From the NCBI GenBank assembly GCA_003255065.1, contig QAOA01005666.1, forward strand, positions 211,353 through 275,352: a stretch of DNA of 64,000 nucleotides, written 5' to 3'. The position numbers and the translations under genes were made by a program. Positions 61,803 to 64,000 of the stretch are shown here, piece by piece. A model generated the notes under the pieces. It ran no database searches and was not told the origin of the DNA. It saw only the letters and a list, made by a program, of their open reading frames with translations. The stretch comes from Cercis canadensis (Eukaryota > Streptophyta > Magnoliopsida > Fabales > Fabaceae). The number at the start of each line of letters is the position of its first letter. Position 1 is the first letter of the stretch.

Positions 61803-62663
61803 ACATAATAATTCTTTTCACGGATATATTTTGCCATGAGATACATGATTGATTGTTCATATTTTCTTTCAAATTCATTGAGTCCTCCAGCTGGAGTGAT
61901 GGGCAAAAATAGTTGTATGGAGATTTGGATGCCCCTGCTCCTTGGAGACCCACTGCTGTTGCGACATTTGTTGCTTCACGTGATTCCACAATGGGTCTTA
62001 CAGCCATAGTTTCTAGATTTCAGAACCCAGAAACGGCACGATCCCTAATACTCTATTCCTTTATATTTTGGGGCATTTACACCAAGTATCTTTAATTTAG
62101 ATGTGAATGTCATTGGTACATTGGCTGGCTTCTAAACAATTCATTTAATTGCCAAGCATTTTGAACGTATCATGAAATTTTATCTTTCATAGGATACTCC
62201 TTATCAATCACAGTTTCTTGAATTAAAGCTTAGATTATATCGAGTTGGATAATTGAAGTAGGTGTTGATAACATGGGTGGATTGTCTAGCCTTTCCTTGT
62301 GTCTGGAAATCTTGCAATTTTTAACTCCTTCAGATGTAAATGTAGATTGTGTGTGCTAATAGTGTATGTATAGCTCCTTCTTCATGATTCTAAAGAAAAT
62401 CAATAATTTCCATCTCTCACATTTTTATTATCTTTTATGCTTGTCAGTTTATTGTCACTTTTTTCCTATTATCGATATAGTTTAGCACAGCTATAAGGGG
62501 ATTGTGGATTCATTATGATGCTTACCTGCAAAAGCTATTAAAATTCTGACATACTTCTGCTTGCTCCCTTTAAGCTTTATTTTCTTATATTTAGCATGGA
62601 ATGTCACTGCTAATGGCTTTATCTCTTTTGCCTGACTTTGTGCTTTACTGCTGAATGCAATAG
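61803..62663. other. No gene recognised
   Basis: Short overlapping open frames around 61880-62095 (both strands) have no motif I recognise. The rest is AT-rich. Confidence 0.5.
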
Positions 62664-62765
62664 CCACTCAAATTCACTTCCTCTGAAATCACAATCACCT
62701 CCTTTGGTTTCTGTGAGAGATCAGTCCATTCGAAGTTTCCGACCTCCTTCTGTTACTGTTCAGCA
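62664..62765 (+). CDS. Candidate internal exon of an unidentified gene
   Basis: A 102-base stretch lies between an acceptor (GCAATAG) and a consensus donor (GTAAGT at 62766). One frame is open throughout, reading HSNSLPLKSQSPPLVSVRD then QSIRSFRPPSVTVQQ. The composition (Ser/Pro rich, balanced bases) is unlike the AT-rich flanks. I do not recognise the protein. Partner exons were not found upstream; more could lie beyond the right edge. The last 35 bases of the exon with its donor are duplicated at 63590-63624. Confidence 0.4.
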
Positions 62766-63475
62766 GTAAGTTTTAAGTTCTATGCTCTCTCTCTCTCTCA
62801 CTCTTGTACTGGATCTCTGTGCCTCTGTGGGTATCTCTATGTTTATATGCATATCTCTATAAGTAGAAAAAAAAAAAAAAATTTAAAATTATCTTTTCTA
62901 GTGTAATTTGGGATCCCTATGAATCTATGATGCATTTTGTCCTGTTAAATTATGTTAGTGCTCCATGGGTGTGTATTTTGCATGAGATGCCATGCTCTCG
63001 CTTTCAGTAGTTGGCTTTATTACTTTTTCTCTTATTAAGGTATGACAATGATTTATGGCTCAGTCGATTCTAGGATAGCAATGGACTGGACTCTAGAGTC
63101 TTGAGAATGGCCTTATATGGAGCAAGGAATCATGGACCCAAGAAGTGGCAGTTTGTCTAAATAAAAGGAATAATTTTAAGAAAGATCAACATCAATTTAT
63201 AGGTTGACCTATTTTATGGCATAGTGGTCACAGACTCACGGTTCATTTATTTATGATTCCTCTTCATCCTCCATTTTGAAAATTAGGGTTTGATGCTTTA
63301 TATAAAAATAAAAAAAAGGTTTGACGTGTGCTGTGAGTCATGTTACTGATTTTTAAGAAAGAGAAGGAGTGAAAGATCCCATGTCTGTATTAAAGTATGC
63401 AAGGGTTGGGGGCAGGGGGTTTCTATGAATTTTTTTTAAAGATGACCATCCTTTTTGATGATTTATGGTTGTGCT
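62731..63475 (+). repeat. Tandem segmental duplication, copy 1
   Basis: It opens CGAAGTTTCCGACCTCC inside the candidate exon and runs through a CT microsatellite and an A run to TTATGGTTGTGCT. Copy 2 starts 859 bp downstream. Confidence 0.9.
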
Positions 63476-63589
63476 TGTGCAATTCACTTTTTCTCTTCTT
63501 TTCTTATGGTTTTATATCGGTTGCCTTCCACTTAATGCATCGATTGCATGGATTAAATTATATTTCTCAGAAATTCCCCTGCATCTTAT

Positions 63590-64000
63590 CGAAGTTTCCG
63601 ACCTCCTTCTGTTACTGTTCAGCAGTAAGTTTTAGGTTCTATGCTCTCTTTCTCTCTCTCACTCTTATACTGGATCTCTGTGCCTCTGTGGGTATCTCTA
63701 TGTTTATATCATATATCTATAAGTAAAAAAAAAAAAATTTAAAATTATCTTTTCTAGTGTAATTTGGGATCCCTATGAATCTATGATGCATTTTGTCCTG
63801 TTAAATTTTGAAAATTAGGGTTTGATGCTTTATATATATAAAAAAAAAAGGTTTGACGTGTGCTGTGAGTCATGTTACTGATTTTTAAGAAAGAGAAGGA
63901 GTGAGAGTTCCCATGTCTGTATGCAAGTGTTGGGGGCAGGGGGGTTTCTATGGAATTTTTTTAAAGATGACCATCCTTTTTTATGACTTATGGTTGTGCT
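63590..64000 (+). repeat. Tandem segmental duplication, copy 2 (cut by window edge)
   Basis: It follows copy 1 closely, including the splice donor GTAAGT, the CT microsatellite and GGTTTGACGTGTGCTGTGAG. It lacks about 317 bp present in copy 1 (62957-63273). The deletion ends share AAATT/TTTTGAAAATT-like words. It continues past the window. Confidence 0.9.

Noticed and set aside
61726-62095. Overlapping open frames on both strands (93 and 60 codons)
   Set aside because: Neither strand shows a motif I recognise, and more than one frame is open, so coding cannot be supported.

Overview
The window is nuclear DNA of a flowering plant, most likely a eudicot. Three things point there: a TOO MANY MOUTHS (TMM) orthologue, a PV42-type SNF4-like CBS gene with plant GT-AG introns, and F-box and PPR family sequences, all in AT-rich intergenic DNA. 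I cannot name the species.

Bases 1-45656 are one satellite array that runs off the left edge. It is built from blocks of about 35 bp (A, B, C). A-B-C gives a 104-bp monomer and A-C a 69-bp monomer. Seventeen monomers form a higher-order repeat (HOR) of 1540 bp. About sixteen near-complete HOR copies are visible, mixed with shorter forms of 381 and 519 bp that equal in-register deletions of whole monomers. Two single N characters (26870 and 41273) sit on abrupt phase jumps and look like assembly joins. A 444-bp non-satellite segment (34399-34842) replaces 680 bp of one HOR. The array contains many open frames but no credible genes.

Bases 45657-52140 are ordinary genic DNA. TMM (minus strand) and a three-exon PV42-like gene (plus strand) lie head to head about 1 kb apart. 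From memory, TMM and PV42b are also neighbours in Arabidopsis (At1g80080/At1g80090), so this looks like conserved microsynteny directly beside a large satellite block.

Bases 52663-54307 form a 1645-bp element with about 49-bp terminal inverted repeats and a perfect 9-bp target duplication (ATTACAAAT). It carries fragments of three unrelated genes on the same strand: a PPR gene, an AlaX/alanyl-tRNA-editing-like gene and a probable PHD-finger gene. This is the signature of a Pack-MULE, a gene-capturing Mutator-like element, and is the clearest new mobile-element structure in the window.

Bases 54317-64000 hold an intact F-box gene (56635-57789), decayed F-box relatives downstream (about 60640-61802), a candidate exon of an unidentified gene (62664-62765), and a tandem duplication of about 0.75 kb that copies the end of that exon and reaches the right edge.
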